Shown here one piece after another: positions 47,524-63,300 of a DNA stretch of 64,000 bases. The position numbers and the translations under genes are program-made. This DNA is from Gordius sp. MW1 (lineage: Eukaryota > Nematomorpha > Gordioida > Gordea > Gordiidae). The stretch lies in NCBI GenBank assembly GCA_964036665.1, contig OZ038528.1, positions 5,834,501-5,898,500 of the forward strand, in the 5' to 3' direction. The first letter of the stretch is position 1, and each line of letters opens with the position of its first letter. The notes beneath the pieces were generated by a model. That model saw only the letters and a program-made list of their open reading frames with translations, did no database searches and was not told where the DNA came from.

Positions 47524-48364
47524 TTTCTGCTATCTTTTTGAAGTAAACAATTAAGAGTTTATATTATAAAATAATTTAGCATTTTCTATAGATATTTAAA
47601 AAAAATTAAATATTATGTTAATAAAATAAATTTAGGGTGTATAATGTTTTTATATATACTTCCACAACTCTTTGTTCCTAATTGCCATACAAATATTTGA
47701 TGATAATTAATCGTGCAATGTAAAATTTATTAAGTGGTCACCTAAATGTGGGATTATGAGACAATTTATGTCGAAGACTTATTTAATATATATATCTCAT
47801 TAAAAAATGGTACATATGTAAGAAATTGGACTGAATTAAATATGGAATAAATATATTTGATATTTATGACATTTGTAAATTAGACTCCCAAAAAATTCAT
47901 ATAAAATTTTAATCAAAAATTATTGATAAGTTGCAGCTTAGGTGCTATGCCTGCAAAGATATGGGAGTCAATTAATTTAAAGCCAAGATATATAGGGACT
48001 GAGTTCCAGAGAGAAAACACTTATTAATTAGGCTATAAAAATTTTTAATCACTAATTTTTGATAATTTATTAAATGACTTAATACCCTCATGGTACCCTA
48101 ACCCTAAGTCGCATGGAGAGTAACAAGTAGGCTATAAGGTAGATTTATTTCATAAAATTGATGCATTCTAAGTGTAATCAATCGTTTATTAACAAAGTTT
48201 TTTACGATTAGGTAATCAGTATAGAGTCAAAGCTCAAATTCGGCTTATTATGGTTCTTTTGGCTAAATAAAATTATCCTTAGAGCACTTTAGTTTGGCGG
48301 GATGAAACAGTATGTAATCAATCGTCAAATAGATTTATTGACATATGCTCGTTTTTAATTTATT
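47524..48364. promoter_or_regulatory. Divergent intergenic region between LRR gene and ARFGEF3
   Basis: Start codons of the minus-strand LRR gene (47523) and plus-strand ARFGEF3 (48365) face away from each other over 841 bp, so both promoters must lie here or in unseen 5' exons. It is AT-rich and contains TACCCTAACCCTAAG near 48098. No clear core-promoter motif was identified. Confidence 0.5.
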
Positions 48365-51300
48365 ATGGAAAGGATTTTAAAAACCCTCTTATATGAATTA
48401 AGTAAAGAACAAAACTCATATAAAGAAATAGTTGATCGTGTAAATGGTAAGAGAAAAATTTAATATAATTTTTTTAAATATACAGATTTAAATCATATAA
48501 TAAACTATGGTCAAGTTATATGATTTTCTATTTCTAATAACGCAAACTCATTACTATTTTTTGCAGAAGAAGCTGCTAATTTTTAAATTTATGTTATTAT
48601 TAAATGCTAAATATATGTGTATATATGCAAAATTAACACTTTGTTTAATACATTTAAAGATAAAACATATTAAAATTTACCTGCCTTGAGTGAGTTTGTT
48701 TTACAGAATTTTACAGATTTAAGCGCAATACATAATGGTTTGTTTTTTATAATAAAACACTACAAAATTTTTCTTAATAAAATGTTCACATAAATGAAAA
48801 TGAGACTGGCCATGAATATATTAGGTAGAGGATTTCCTTAAGATAATCAATTCCATTTGAATAATTTCACTTCCTTAATATTTTAATTTATTATATAACC
48901 CTCGACCCACAAATTGAGATAACAAGTTATTTCTCAATGAGGTTTATACATTTTTTATTTAAAATTGTGCCTAGGGGGGTATTAATCGACCCCGTTTATA
49001 TAACTTTCCTTTTCAAATCCCGGATAACTTATCGAGTTCATACCTTTACCAATGTATCAACCATGTAAAAGTTTCCCATTTCTTCCCCCATGTTAATTTA
49101 ACCCAATAATCAATCTGGTATAGTTATTTCCTATAAAACTTTCCATCTCTTCGGTTCGAACTTTAATTATTCGTGTATTTATTAAAGCGAACTCAATATC
49201 GATACATACATACATCACTAACCAACCGCAATTAACCTTTTACCCCCCTACCATCATTTTCACTTATATCACTTTCAATTAATTACATGTTAACTTCGAG
49301 ACATTTCAAGAGAAGATTAATGTTGGTAGTGATTATTTGAATGGGCTAAATGATGATTTTTCGAGCTTTTTAAAACTATTTTTTTGTAATAAAATACGAA
49401 TTCTTGAATTTGTGGGGGGGGGGCAATTGCCCCTCCCTGCTTTCCCTGGCTGGGCCCATAACCCACAACGACAGTCATTAGGACACAAGTCATCAAATCA
49501 TATTAGTTGACCTAGTTGGAACTTTTGAGGCCCGCTAAAAGCCCGTTACAAAAGCAATTAGATTTTTATTTGTATTTTATAACGTATAAACTACGGTTTG
49601 TTTTTGTAATGTTCCAATTAATTATTTTATGTTTTGTAAATTAACAAGGATTTAATTGAATCCCCTCCCCTTTATTTATAAATCAAATTTATTAACTTAA
49701 AATTTTACCGATTCATTTACAAGTTATTGACGTTTGAAAACGTCAAAATCGCTGTTTTGAGTAACTTTGTCAGCAAATATCTCAAAACCTTGACGTATAG
49801 AAAAAAAATTAAAATATATTCGTGTTCACCGCGAAAAAGTCTACCAAAATCTGCAAACAGTTTGCTGGTTTATTTTTTTTTATTGACCGTGTAATTCGCG
49901 CTTGAGAACGCCATTGTTAAATATGATTTTCTAAGTTCCCCAGATAAACTTTTACCGTTGATTAATACCATTAATAATGGAACCTAAATATTTTTCAAAC
50001 TTTTTTGACCTAAATCCATGATAAATCAATTGCCGTCTCTGTTTATCAACTCCAAAATAACCAAACATCTACTTACCTAAAATGTTTTTGAAAAAATGAA
50101 TATTTTTTTATATCTAATACCTAGTTGTTAAAACCCTCACCTACTTTGCCTTATCGCATTTTAATACCATTTATTGGGATTTCAATTAGGAAGAGATAGC
50201 GGCAAATATAATAGTGATTTTTGTAGATTTTAGTATAATTGCGTTAACTATTTTGTCTAGGCATTTATGTATAATTTTTGGATTGGGGTTGGGAGGGGCA
50301 AGTGCCCCTTGACTCCCCCTGACTACTTATTTGCAAGGCTGTGTTAATCAGTTGTCAGTTTTGTTTAGATATTCTTGCCAAGGCCGGCCCGGTCCGTTTT
50401 TATAGCTAAGTTGCCACCCCCCCCCCCCCCCAACCCCCAAATCATTTTATCTGCCTTAACTGCCTGTCCCGGAAAGGTGATTTTTGATTTTTAGCACTAA
50501 TTTTGTCTTATTCTCCAAAAAAATTAATTTTACTCTCAATTTTTTCGTTGATAACTAAGATTGATAAATATTATACAATCAAATAAAAAAATTCCCAAAT
50601 AATGCAAGGAATCAAATCAATACACTATTTAAAGAATGTCATTAAACTAGAATTTTCCGAATCTTGTAATGATCCCGCCCGGGCCCGTCCAATAAATTAA
50701 TGATTGCTCGGCCCGGTTTGTGGGCCGTGTGGGCAAGGTCTGGCAGCGGGCCGGGTCAGACTTTTCTGGTGTCTGGTGAATAATTTTAAATATTTTATTG
50801 TTCTTATAGAATGTCTCGAAGAAATCGACGATTGCAAAACATCGTACGACGACCTTAGGTAAGCCACTTATTACCTTACCACTTATTCTGATTATAGGTT
50901 ATTGTTTGCGCTCCTTTAAAATCGGGAGCGCGTTTGAAATTAATAAATATGGAGCCTAAAAAGTTTTTAATTGGTTATAATAATTGAGTATTAGAATAAT
51001 AAATATGAAGCCTAAAAAGTTTTTAATTGGTTATAATAATTGAGTTTTAGAAACTTCGATTTTTATAAATAACTCTGCAATATAATTAAATAATTTAAAA
51101 CATTTTTTAACTATTAGTAAAATTGGACATATTAGTTTAGTATATGTTAGGTTAATTTTGTAATAAGTTGTGGTATCAAGTTTTATAAAGCCCCGATTCT
51201 CTTCTACTTTATCAAGTATTTGGTCCCACAGTCGTGGGGTTTGTTTTGGTGCGATCGGGTAAGTGCCATGTCTTGATTAATCTTCTTAGATTTCATAACT

Positions 51301-54300
51301 ACACTTGCCGTTTCCACGTGACACGAGGTCGTCCTCTTCCTCTCTTCCCCGGTACCTCCATGTCCAGTACTTTTCGATTTACATCAGTCGTCTCCCTTCT
51401 TAGTATATGCCCATACCACCTTAGCCCATTTTCGCTAATCAAGTCCGCCATAGGTTGAATACCCATTTTTGTCATGAGAAAGTCATCCGTCGTGTCTTAT
51501 TATAGTCGAGCTTAGTATACCCCAAGCTCTACGCTATCATTCTCATTTATTAGCTTAATTCCCACCGAATATTTCTAAATCTGATGAAAACTAGAGTACA
51601 TTCGATCCTCGAATCTTTTTATTTGCAAATTAATTTTATTTGCTCTTTAAAGTGGAACCTAACAGTTTCTCTCTCACATAGGCACAACTTTTTATATATG
51701 TGACATCTTTGGCTTATATGTCTGGGGCCTGAATGCGACGCGTTTAGGGGCAGATTAGTGTTGTAAAAATGGTTTACTATGTTTGGTCGATCTTTGTTTT
51801 AGTCGACTAAAACAGAATGTTTATTCGACTAAAACAAAGATCGACCAAACAAATGCCAGCCGTTTTGACAACACTACCGTATAGCATAATCTTTAAAGAT
51901 GTGAGATCTCTTGTATATTTTGAAAAAGTGCCAAAAGAGGGATTTAAATAGCGAGCTCCCGTTTTAAATAAAAAGTATGGACTCTAGATCCATAAAAATT
52001 ATGAATTTTACCATATTTCTCCCACCTACCTACACCATCCCTACATCATGCTCTAATTTTTATTTACTATATGGTGGTCACAACTTTTGCCAAATATTTC
52101 CACTGTAAATTTTTGCCTTCATTAATTTATATTAATAAGAATAGATATGATGATAATTATAGCATGTGTGGTTTGCTTCTTTCAGACGCCGGTACATCGG
52201 TATATTTAAATCAGTACTCGATTGTTTCGATGAAAAGATATCCAACGTAGCCCTTCACGGATTCCAGGTTTTATACCAGTTTACAATATATATAAATACA
52301 TTATGGCAGTTTTATATTGCGCAATATTCCATGTTAACTATAATTGGATACTTACATTTGGCTCGATTTTTTACTTGTAAGCTTATGGTGAATTCCTTAT
52401 GTATAGGTACTATCATGGGCTTAGCCAAAACTAGAGGGGGGCAATAGTGTTTTAAGAGGGGCAAAATGATAATTTTTTTTTAATTTAAGGCATAATTATA
52501 TCCAATTTTTGAGAATATCTGGATTTGGAGGGGGCAGCCGCCCCTCCCTGCCACCCCCTGGCTACGCCCATGCATATGATCAAAGTAAACATCTTACATT
52601 AAGGACTAGAGAGATGGTTAGAACTAGGAAGACAAAAGAACTTACAACTTTAAAACGGAAAGCATTATAATTTATTTGCTTCAAACACATAGCCACGATT
52701 TTTATGAGGCACGCATTAATTTTGGTTTAACGATGTAACAATTGGCCAATATTGATTGATTCGGTAAAAAATATTTTGCCCTTTGAACCAACTTATAAAA
52801 AGGTTAGCAAAATAGTTGAAATATAGTAAGGGTCAAGACTCAGAATCATTGGTTCCGAAATAAGTCTATAAGTTGATTTCGAGGTCTGTCAAATCTAATT
52901 AATGCAAGATTAGTGAAATACCTCGGAAAGGTGGAATAAAGCAGGAAAGCTTAAATTCTGTTTAATTTATGATTAACAATAATATTAAAAATTAAAATGT
53001 ATTTTAGTCTTTTGAGGTATTAACTTAGTAGTGTCTTAGGCTTATAAATTTTTGGTATGGTAGTATTGCCCAGAAATCAGCCTTACCAATGATTTCAATT
53101 ATTCCAATGGTCGCCGATTTCTATAAAGTTAATGACGGTTTTTAAGCATTTTGTATATAGCTAAAGGACAAGTTTAATGAATGTAAATATTATTTTTAGA
53201 TATAGATATTTATAATTTCGGTTTTTTTTATTTTTTAACCACGAATAATTTTTTGGGGGTCTAGAACGTCATCAAATTTGGGGAAACGCAGTGCCAGCAG
53301 ACATCGAGCAAGGACAAAAAATTTTCCCTGCAAATTTTGAGCGTTATCTCGCGTTCAATACCCAAATATCATAACTCATCCAAAATTATGGCAGCCGAGG
53401 TTAGAACTCCACCATCTTTATTATTTTATTTATGATTTTTACATTAATGTTTGCTTATTTTTCTTAATTTTGGTTGTTTTTTTAGGTTATTAATTTTTGC
53501 AAAATATTATACGAGCATGCATTGGATGTGAATTATGTAGTTTTTCCATGTTCTAAAAGCGCCTAAAATCATAAATAATATTTAGTTTGTAAAACGACAA
53601 AGGCTATTCTATCCTTGAACACCTTTAAAACTTTAGGATATTTGCTTTTTTCAAACTTAATTTGTGAAAAATCTAATATTCCAACAAAAATGTTGAAAAT
53701 ATAATATTTCATCATTTTAAACGCGATTTAATTATTTATGGCTATTCTAGCCCCGGCCTCCCCTATTGCCCGCGTTTTTGTACCACAATCAAATCGTGTT
53801 ATACATATAATAATAATTGGAATATAAGGTATGGGAAAATGGTTAACGTAATTAGAAGCTCACAAAAAGCATTTATTTGGCTTGTTGTAATTGTCCAAGG
53901 TGGCTAGTATTTAGCAAATATTGTTTATTTAATTCCATATTTTTATTTGACTTAATCTTGGCTAATTTAGATTAACAAAAAGCCTAGTTGGGCTGAATAT
54001 ATAAAATCGGTGGGTTTGGATTGATAACGTGGGTAGAGGGAAATGGAACGCGATATTCCGGGCAATTATGGCCCATCTTCAGGGGAAAAAAATAAAAAGG
54101 AGAATATGAAGTCTCAAAAAATAAAAATATTAATTATGTTGAATCATTAGCTGTATCCTCTTGAGACACTAAAATACTCATTTTTATTTGTTAGTTGCTT
54201 TTTAATAAGCTATTCATGGGCGTAGCCAGGATTGGATTTAGAGAGGGGCAATAATGAATAAGGGAGGGGCAAATGGCAATTTTTAGTAATTTTGGCTATA

Positions 54301-57300
54301 ATTATATTAAATTTTGTAGAATTTTTGGATTTAGAGGGGTGCAGTCGCCCCTACCTGCCACCCCCTGGCTACGCCTATGAAGCTATTATTTACGCATTTT
54401 TCTAAGATAATAATTGACATGTCGCCTATTGCCATTTAAATTCTGAGAATCATTAAATGCTGAAAGCAAAGAAGTTAATTTTACAAAAATTTGTATTTTG
54501 TGCAAATTTGATATTGTTTTTTTTATCAATAGATCATATCTCACATGGTCGAATTGTATCCACATCATTTCGAAATTGGGCAAATCATAAAGGCTTTCAG
54601 GGTAAGTCGAATCTGTTTAGTTATTTTTTGGAAATATGGGCCTAACAAAGATTTTAAGCAGGAGGGGGGAAGGCAAAAGGTTCAATATTTTGGGATGGTT
54701 ATCTATTTTTTGGCAAAATTATTTTAAATTTAAATAAATTAATAAAAATTTAAAATTAAGGGGGGGGGGGGTAAAATAACTTATCCGTTTTTTTAACCAT
54801 GGTTAGGTCTTTCAAAGCAGTGTTTTGGGGTACAATAAAAGTATTAATGTGCTGTGTTATTTAATCAAATCAATAACAAATTTGAAATGCAATAAACGAA
54901 CATCTTAATATTTCGTCGGGAGATTTTTTCAGTTTATTTCTTTAATGTGATTATTATATTTCATCTGACGTTATTCCTTAGTTTACTATAACTTTCCATT
55001 TCAATGGCCATTATTAAATCTTAGGAAGTTTAAAATACAATATAACAATTGAAAAAGTGTAATATTGGTATTTTTTAGAGGTTAAAAAATGGATGTTTTT
55101 TTATCTAGAGAACGTATTATAAATAAAATTTAACAATTTTAATAAATATTTAAAAATTTTGTTATAAATATTCAATTTAGCTCCTTTGTCAATCCTATGA
55201 CCTGACGAACGATTCAGATGTAAGACGGGCCATCAAATCCAACGTATCTTCCATTTTCCTATCCTATACAACCTATATCAGCAACGATTCGAAAGGTAGT
55301 TGATTTCTTTTAAGTTTTAAGCTAATATTAAATAATAAATTAACTTAAAAGTTTTCGTATTTTCGATATTCAATTTTTTTTTAAATAGGATCTCAATCTG
55401 TTAGCTTTGATAACACGTTATAAATAATTTGTTTTAAAAAATTGTTTTATCTGGAATTTGAAAAATCAAATTTTATTATGTAATTTGTATTATAGATCGT
55501 GATTGTTCGAAGATGCACAACACTATCACCATGACGATGGTTTATTTAGCCGAAGATTGCAATTTCTATGCTATCAAGTTTAGATTATTTTAAAATATGA
55601 ATAAATTTAAAATAATAATATTTGTTTTACACATGCCTTTTATAATTATAACATACTTTAAGCTCTTCGAGATCGGCGCTGCCTTGCGTTTACGAAGCAA
55701 TACTTTCTCTCTCTCACGCCCTGCCCACGGGATATCCTTGTTCTACCCAATTCATCGATGCACTTTGGTTAGATATTCATCCTTTAATATAAAAATTTCC
55801 AAAAAAATTTATTTAAGGTTAATTATTAAATGTTTTAAAATTTACGTTTTTGTGTATGTTGTAGTGTGCTTTTTAAAGATTATGAAAAATGTACAAACTA
55901 TAAAATATTGCAAAGTCTCTATATTCTCGAACTTGACCAGACCCAGAAATGAACTTCACATCTCAAACTTTAATCCGACTCAAGCGGATTATAAATTACC
56001 ACCCAAATCCTCCTATTAGAACAAAAAATATAACCCAGCTTCATTAAAGAATATTTAGTTAAACCTTGTTCATTTAACAATTTACTGCCAAAATGTGAAA
56101 AATTACTTGCAGAGTTTTGCAAAATCAATATTTTAAAGTCCTATATATTTTCAATTCCCAACTTTAACCCGACCCGAATCAAAATTTAAAAATTCGAAAC
56201 GGGTTGAATTTGAGTTGGGTTTGGATCATCCATGCAGAACTCTGAAGGCCTGATATGAAGTTTAGTTCTATCAGATTACTGTTGTTCTGTCAAAACTTAT
56301 CTCGTTAAAAATTTCGAAAATTTGGTTTTGCATTAACAATTTGTTTCCCCTCTCTCTTTCGCTTAAAACATAAATCCAAACTAAGCCTATGTCGCCCATC
56401 AGGTAGGATCTAATATAAGATAGCATATATGCTTTTAATTCATTTTATACCAGGAAAGATGTGTGTCCATCTTTGATTTCCCTTTTCGGTGCATCAGCTG
56501 CTTCCAGCAAACAAACCCCACTCTCGCCTCAACCACAAAACGTGCGACTTAAAGTTGGTCTCAAAGATAACACGGACACTGTCGTGTTATTCGACCATAA
56601 ACCTTGTAGACTCTTATTCGATCGGCCCGAATATCAGGAGACCGTTTGTGCTTTGGTTTGCCAAATTGTTAAGTTAGCCGGTCGGCACTCTTCTGTACGC
56701 ATGGTTTTGGGTTCCCTATTTCAAAAGGCTTTATTCGTTTTGAGTCAAGATGCCACCTTCAAAGGCCTCGGCCTGTTTCTGCATAAATGCTTGCTCAAGG
56801 TGACACGCGTTATATCTTTATTATAAGATTTGATCTTGGTAGGTATCTCTCTGGGTTTTTAGTGAGATTTTGACATACTTTTCATTTTTTTCCTTAATAT
56901 CTTTATATTCACTGTGAAATTTATGGTATTCATTGATAAGATCGTAAATATTGTATAAGCATATAAAATTATATAAAAAATACATACATACCAAATTCAA
57001 TTTTTTAACCATCGCGCGAAAAGTACAAAATGATTTGTATCTTATTTTCGTTCGTTTTTTGTCGCGGGCGAAAATAATCGTCTGCGGTTTCACTATGAAC
57101 TCCTCCTATTTACAATTGCTATTTTCGGGATATATGATAAATTTCACGATGAATGTAAAGGTATTAATAAAAAAATGAAGAGTTTGATAAATTAGTCCAA
57201 AAATTATCTTCGCCTTTTTTCGCTTCGCGCGTCATCACGAGTGAGGTTTAGTCGGTTAGTTTTAACTTTTAAACAACCACTAAACTCAATTGTAAGTTGA

Positions 57301-60300
57301 ATAATTACCTTGTAAAATTAGAATGCTTTTTAATTGTTAGGGTATCTTATAGGTCTTATCACCCTATATTTTTATCTATGTACTGTTATTAGTATACACT
57401 ATTTTATGTGTGATGTTCACGCTGTTTTTAAATTATTAATTCATTTAATTGCTTTTTTAGTTGAGCATTCATTAAAAATTGTTAAGGTATATTTAAGGTC
57501 ACACAATGGTGATTAGTCTTTTACTAGTCTTATACTACATATAGCGAAATATGCACAAAATTCCTGTTGAAGTTTTGGTAAGGGAAGTTTTAATATTAAT
57601 ACATATTATACTTTTTGCTTATTTGTTTTTGTTCATTTTAATTTGCAAAGATCGTGGAGAATCCAGAATATCTCCTTAACGTTATAGGTCCTTCGCACGA
57701 TGCAATCGATAGTTGTACACCCGAGATCTACATCCTTGATATGTAAAATTTATTTAAAAACTATCTTTAGAGATCAATGAATCAATCATACAAAAATATA
57801 GTGTTTTTTAATGTTTTTAATCATAATCATTTTGACATTAAATATAAGGTTTATCAATTGCTGTCGCCTGTGCGCCGAATCAAACAACTCCGTATTGCTA
57901 TCATACGCCTTTATGATCGTAAATGCCTTAATTAACTCATTGAGCTTAATTTATAACGGAAAATGGCCTGTCGACAATCCAAATATGGAAAACAGGACTA
58001 ATGGTTATACCTATTTTAATGATTTTTAAACTTATATTTGCCCTTAATTTTTAAAATTTATCCTTTGCATATTGGACAAAGGCAATTTTTAACTTTGTAA
58101 CTATTTTGGTAGGTTTTGATAATAACGAGGAGGACTTATCTTCCGTAGAAGTGAGCTCCTATCACAGCGTGTCCAGCGAAGATGAACGTATGTCATATAT
58201 TTATATAACTAATATAAAATTTTTATTTCCTGTAGTTTTAATTATTAAAGAGTCTTTTTAATTATCTAAAATTCGAGATTGTGCTATCAAATTTACAAAT
58301 TTATAGAACGTTGATGACTATTTTGCTCAGCTTTGTTTAGTTTTGTAGAGCTTTGTGAACGAAGAAAATTTTTTGAAACATTTCGATTATATATATTAAC
58401 TCAACTATGTTATTAAAGAAAATCAAAAAAATGTTTGAAATTAGATTCCATTGGTAACTCAATCGAAAACGACTTTGAGCAATTTGATGTAATCAGTAGC
58501 GACGAAGATGTGGGAGTCAAGGATATTTTTGATTTTCGAGAAATATCACTCAACGAACGACAAAAATCTGAAAGTGCACAAAATATTCATGGTTACTTTT
58601 GATGAATTTTTGTATTTTGTCTAAATTACTTGCTAAATTTTAGAGGCAATTTTTACTTGTTGATTTTTTTTTAATTTTCCTTAGGATCGACTTTGCTTAC
58701 ACAGCAACAAAATGATGGGATGGATGCGACTCCGTCCCTTCAATCGGCTTCAACGCTAATAGATGAATTTTTTGAACAATTTAATCAAACCCTCTTGAAT
58801 TCTATGCTAGTGAAGGTTAGAAGTTGCATAGAAGTTGACGCTAAAATCCTACAATTTTGTTCCAAATTTTGCCAGGGTAAAACAATAAAACTTTTAATCA
58901 TTAAGCAGCTTTAATTTATTTTTTTACGGTTTATTTATTTTTGTAGTCGTTTTAATTGCATACTAAATCGATTATTATAGTTTTTTATTTTGGTTTATTT
59001 ATGCACAAAATTTAAAAGAGTTTAAAAAAAATGATCTTTTTTGCAAGTATTTTTGACTTATAAAGTAGTTTCTATTATTTAGATCATCAAAATAACGGAG
59101 AAGGCTTTTTCAACGCAGACTTCTTGTATATGACGATCTATAAGGCGTTGCACCTAAATGCAAAGTTAAGGTCGCGCTCTCATTATCAACAAGAAATCTT
59201 AGACCACAACTTTTCCCCTTCTTTAGTAAATCATAATATTTATGTATAAACGTAAACTTAAATATACCGTATGGAAGGGAACCGGGTATTTAAAATTATG
59301 GATTTTCTATAAATTTTCTTTTCTTATCATTGATTATTGTTGTTTTAATTATCTTTTTCGCTCTCCAATTTTATCGACACTATTGATTGCCTTTGCAAAG
59401 ATATCGAAAATCTCATATCAGGGAAAATGCGATTACACCTGTTTAACCTTTTTCTACTACATTTTAACTGCTTACCATTTATTGGCAAATACACAATGAT
59501 TGTTCTATATGAAAATAAGGCTGAATTCACGCAAAGCTTTTACAGCCACAATTTTAAGCTCATATTTCCTGGGGCTTGGATTGGGCAAATCTATCGACAC
59601 GTGATATCCAACGATATCCTAGCAAATACCTACAATCAAGCCATTACCAATTTAATCCGCGGTTCGTTATTAATTTTTATCTCATTAATCAAAATATATA
59701 TAATTCAAACTTATATATTATTTATAATTTTTATTTATATTACTGTAATTTTATAAATTTAAGCTCGCCCATCCATATTTTATAATGCGCGGGTACTCGA
59801 GTCTAAGTCTAAAAATATAAATTTTAAGCATCACAAATTGTTTTAATTTTAATAATATCCTCTACATGTTATTATGGGCAGACATCGATAATTCAGGGGA
59901 ACACGCTTTAAACACTCACTATCTGACCGATTATCAAGCCTTGCATCATCCACACACTCTATTACATAGCGCCGATGAACGAAGTAGCAAAGGTTCATCT
60001 GTTTATAAATTTTATTTATCTTCAAAAATGAAAAAATATTATCATTTACATCGCCGCTGTAAATACTACGACTAAGTTTTGAAAAATTTAGTGCAAAATT
60101 AATTAAATGATTCTTATTATCGTAACAGGTCGAAAATTGGTTCAAAATTTGCTTGCCACGTGTTGCGAGAGCTTAGGCCGGAAAGAGTGTAAAAACTTTA
60201 CCCAAACCAACATTTTGGACAAGATTATAGGAATTTTGGCGAAAAATGAACTTATCTTTGACGCTTCCGCCAAATTATCCTTGAAATACTTGTTGGATTT

Positions 60301-63300
60301 TAAGAAAACGTTTAGTTACGACAAAATGCTGAAGCACGCTAATACGCTCAAGAACTTATTAACTCATCATCCTGATGGCCAAAGCCTTAACCTTAGCATT
60401 AGTTGCATGGAAAGTTTGATTACTTTGACCGGTATCACCTCTCAAACGGGTATATTGTGTAATTAAATTTCTAAAAAAATGGTTTATTCAAACAATATTA
60501 AATAAATACCTTATATTGCATTAAAGATAATTTTTGAATTTATATTATAAGGGCAATTGGCGATTCATTTGATATAACTAATTAAAAACTTAAAGTGCTT
60601 CAAAAGTTTAAATGTTAGTATACCTTTTACAGTCTCTCTAATTAAGAACACTTAAGAATTTATTTTTGAAATAAAAAACATTTCTTTTTAGAAAGTATAA
60701 GGATTTTTTTGTGAAAATTATTGAATTTTTACATACGAGACACATTAACTCTTTTAAATTGTTCAGGGATGTATCAGCAAAGTTTAAAGTTGATGAACAT
60801 TTTGGGTGAACAAGCAGCAAACTCGTGGAACATTATATTGCTTTGTACGATGCCGCTTTCAGGGTTGCACGTTAAAGATTTTGCCAAGCATATTTTCGCG
60901 AGCACTTACACATTGCCCATTTGTACGTTGTGTTTTACAGAGGCAGCCACCCACGACCCCAATTTATGGAAAATTATATTTAAGTAGGACTTTAAATTAG
61001 AGAACTGGCTAAACGGCTTTTGAATAGTGTACTCTGTAATTTATTAATTAATGTTTTCAAAAAAAAAGTATTGTTAAGGGAATTTCGAAAGGTCTAAAGT
61101 ATTTAAATCCGTTGGCAAACTCATAATGCCGAACAGTTCTTAATTGGATATGCAAGATTAATAACAAATTTGCAAAATAACGTTGTTTTAGTGTTGGACC
61201 CCCTTTTGTTAAATATATGACTTGGTTTCAGTTTCGTATTATATTTTAAATGTTAGTGTGATCAATTTTAGGTGTTTGCGTTATACAATCTTTGTTAAAA
61301 ATTAAGCCTATTGTTTTTATTATGTTAAGGTTAATTATAGAGATGCACCGATACCGATACCAGCCGATACTTAAGATTTTTTTTGTCGATACCGATACCA
61401 TGCCGATACTTATAATAAAAAAAAAAATTTATACTAAAAAATATATGCAAATTAAATATTATAAATTCAGTCACATCCAAATTTTGGTAGATCAGAATTT
61501 TGACGATAAAACAATTGTAATATAATATTAATTTATAATAATAAATTTTGTTATTAATTAATTCAAAAGTATTGTGATTAATAGATCAAAAAAGAAATTT
61601 AAATTTTATTATGGTACACTTTATATTTTATTAATACACAAATTTATTTTATAATATTGAAAAAGGTATCGGCTTGGTAATTGCCGATACTAGCAAAGTA
61701 TCGGCCGATACTTTTGGCAAGGTATCGGCGCCGATACCATGCCGATACTTGGTGTCGGTGCATCTCTAGTAATTATATACCAAAACCATTGGTTTCGTCT
61801 CCTTATGAAAGTCAAGTTAAGCAGGTACACTGTAAAATTAATTCATAAAGTGTTGCTGCAAGTGAGTGATGAGGTTTTTTTTAAATTTCTTTATGTTTTT
61901 CTTGACTCAAGTCTATGAAATAATTTATTTCAATATTTACTTCATTTTTATGTATTATTAACATAAATATAATGTATGTTTAGATGCTATGGAACGATAA
62001 ATTATATTTTGCACTACTTAAATTTGGAAGCTGACTTAATATCTTCACCCATCTCAAATACACTTTGTTGGATTTCTGGATACCAAAAAGCGTAAGTCTT
62101 TCTTTAAACTCTCCTTTTTATCATTAAATATTTTTCAGCGATACTCAAGTTTTAAGCGATTACTATACCAAGATGTATGCGGGAGAAATGGCAGGAGATG
62201 ATGTGAAGTTCAAAGAATACTATTTTAAAGTTTTTACTAACGTGGTTCCCGAAACCAGCGAATATATTGCCACAGAAATACAGCCTAATATTAGTATATT
62301 GGGAACTTTAATACCCGTCCATTATCTCCATTCCCATGAGTAAATTCTCAAATTTTTGAAATTTTGACTTAAATAATATTAACCTGAAAACTTTTAAGAT
62401 TACAACAATGTTTTCAATTAATATGTCTGGATTTGTAATTTTTTAAATTAAAAATATTTGTGTTATAGGGTTTTTAAAAGGTGTGCTCAAAATTTAAACT
62501 TCGTATCGTTATCCCACATGATCGAATGCCTCATAGAGTATAACATTACTAAGCTGGAAGAATTGAATGTTTTGTTGAGGGTATACTTTACACTGTCTAA
62601 AACTACCGAAACTGGTTGCAAATTTTATCAAATGATGGATCAAAAAACGTTAAAATGCCTCCTAACCATACAAATTAGGCATATCAGAGACAATTTTATT
62701 CTTTTGAAAGATCTTTACGTCGTGTGCATTGGTTCGGGGCGTCCCATGTTGCATTTAATTGGATTATGGGCGCGACATATAAAGCCACATTTAGTCAAAG
62801 TAAGATTTTTCAACTAAAAAGTTGTTTTTGAATTTAAAAAACTGTTGAAACATTGATTTACGTCACCATTTTGTAAGTTAAAAATAAACATAAAAGAAAA
62901 ATTTTGATATTTTTAGAGCCTGGGGTATGGTTACCACGATATTACACTCGTATTGATAGATACTATTTATCAGTTGCCTAATTCCCTAATTCAAAGTCAC
63001 GAAGAGTTTTTCCGCTTTAATTTCAACGAATCTATCGTTGATGTGTACAGAGAAATTTTGTTAGCCACTCCCGACACTAATTTGTGGAAGGCCACAGATG
63101 TACCAACTAAATCATACGGCTATAAAGTATATTCCCTCTTTTTTATTCATCGCCATTATTATTATTAAGGAGTATAAATTAGGAATTACTAGATTATTTT
63201 TTGCATAATTTGGTGTAAAACATAGAAATATCATTGATATATACACTTTCAATCCTTTGTAATATAATTCGTTGTTTAAAAGCGGTGGAGCTCAATTGAT

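Noticed and set aside
49150-49175. tRNA B box (GGTTCGAACT) as part of a tRNA gene
   Set aside because: No A box at the right distance and no cloverleaf can be drawn.
61272-61320. Extra ARFGEF3 exon after TTTTAG at 61271
   Set aside because: In the required phase it meets a stop after about ten codons, and joining exon 19 directly to 61984 keeps phase and gives the expected sequence.
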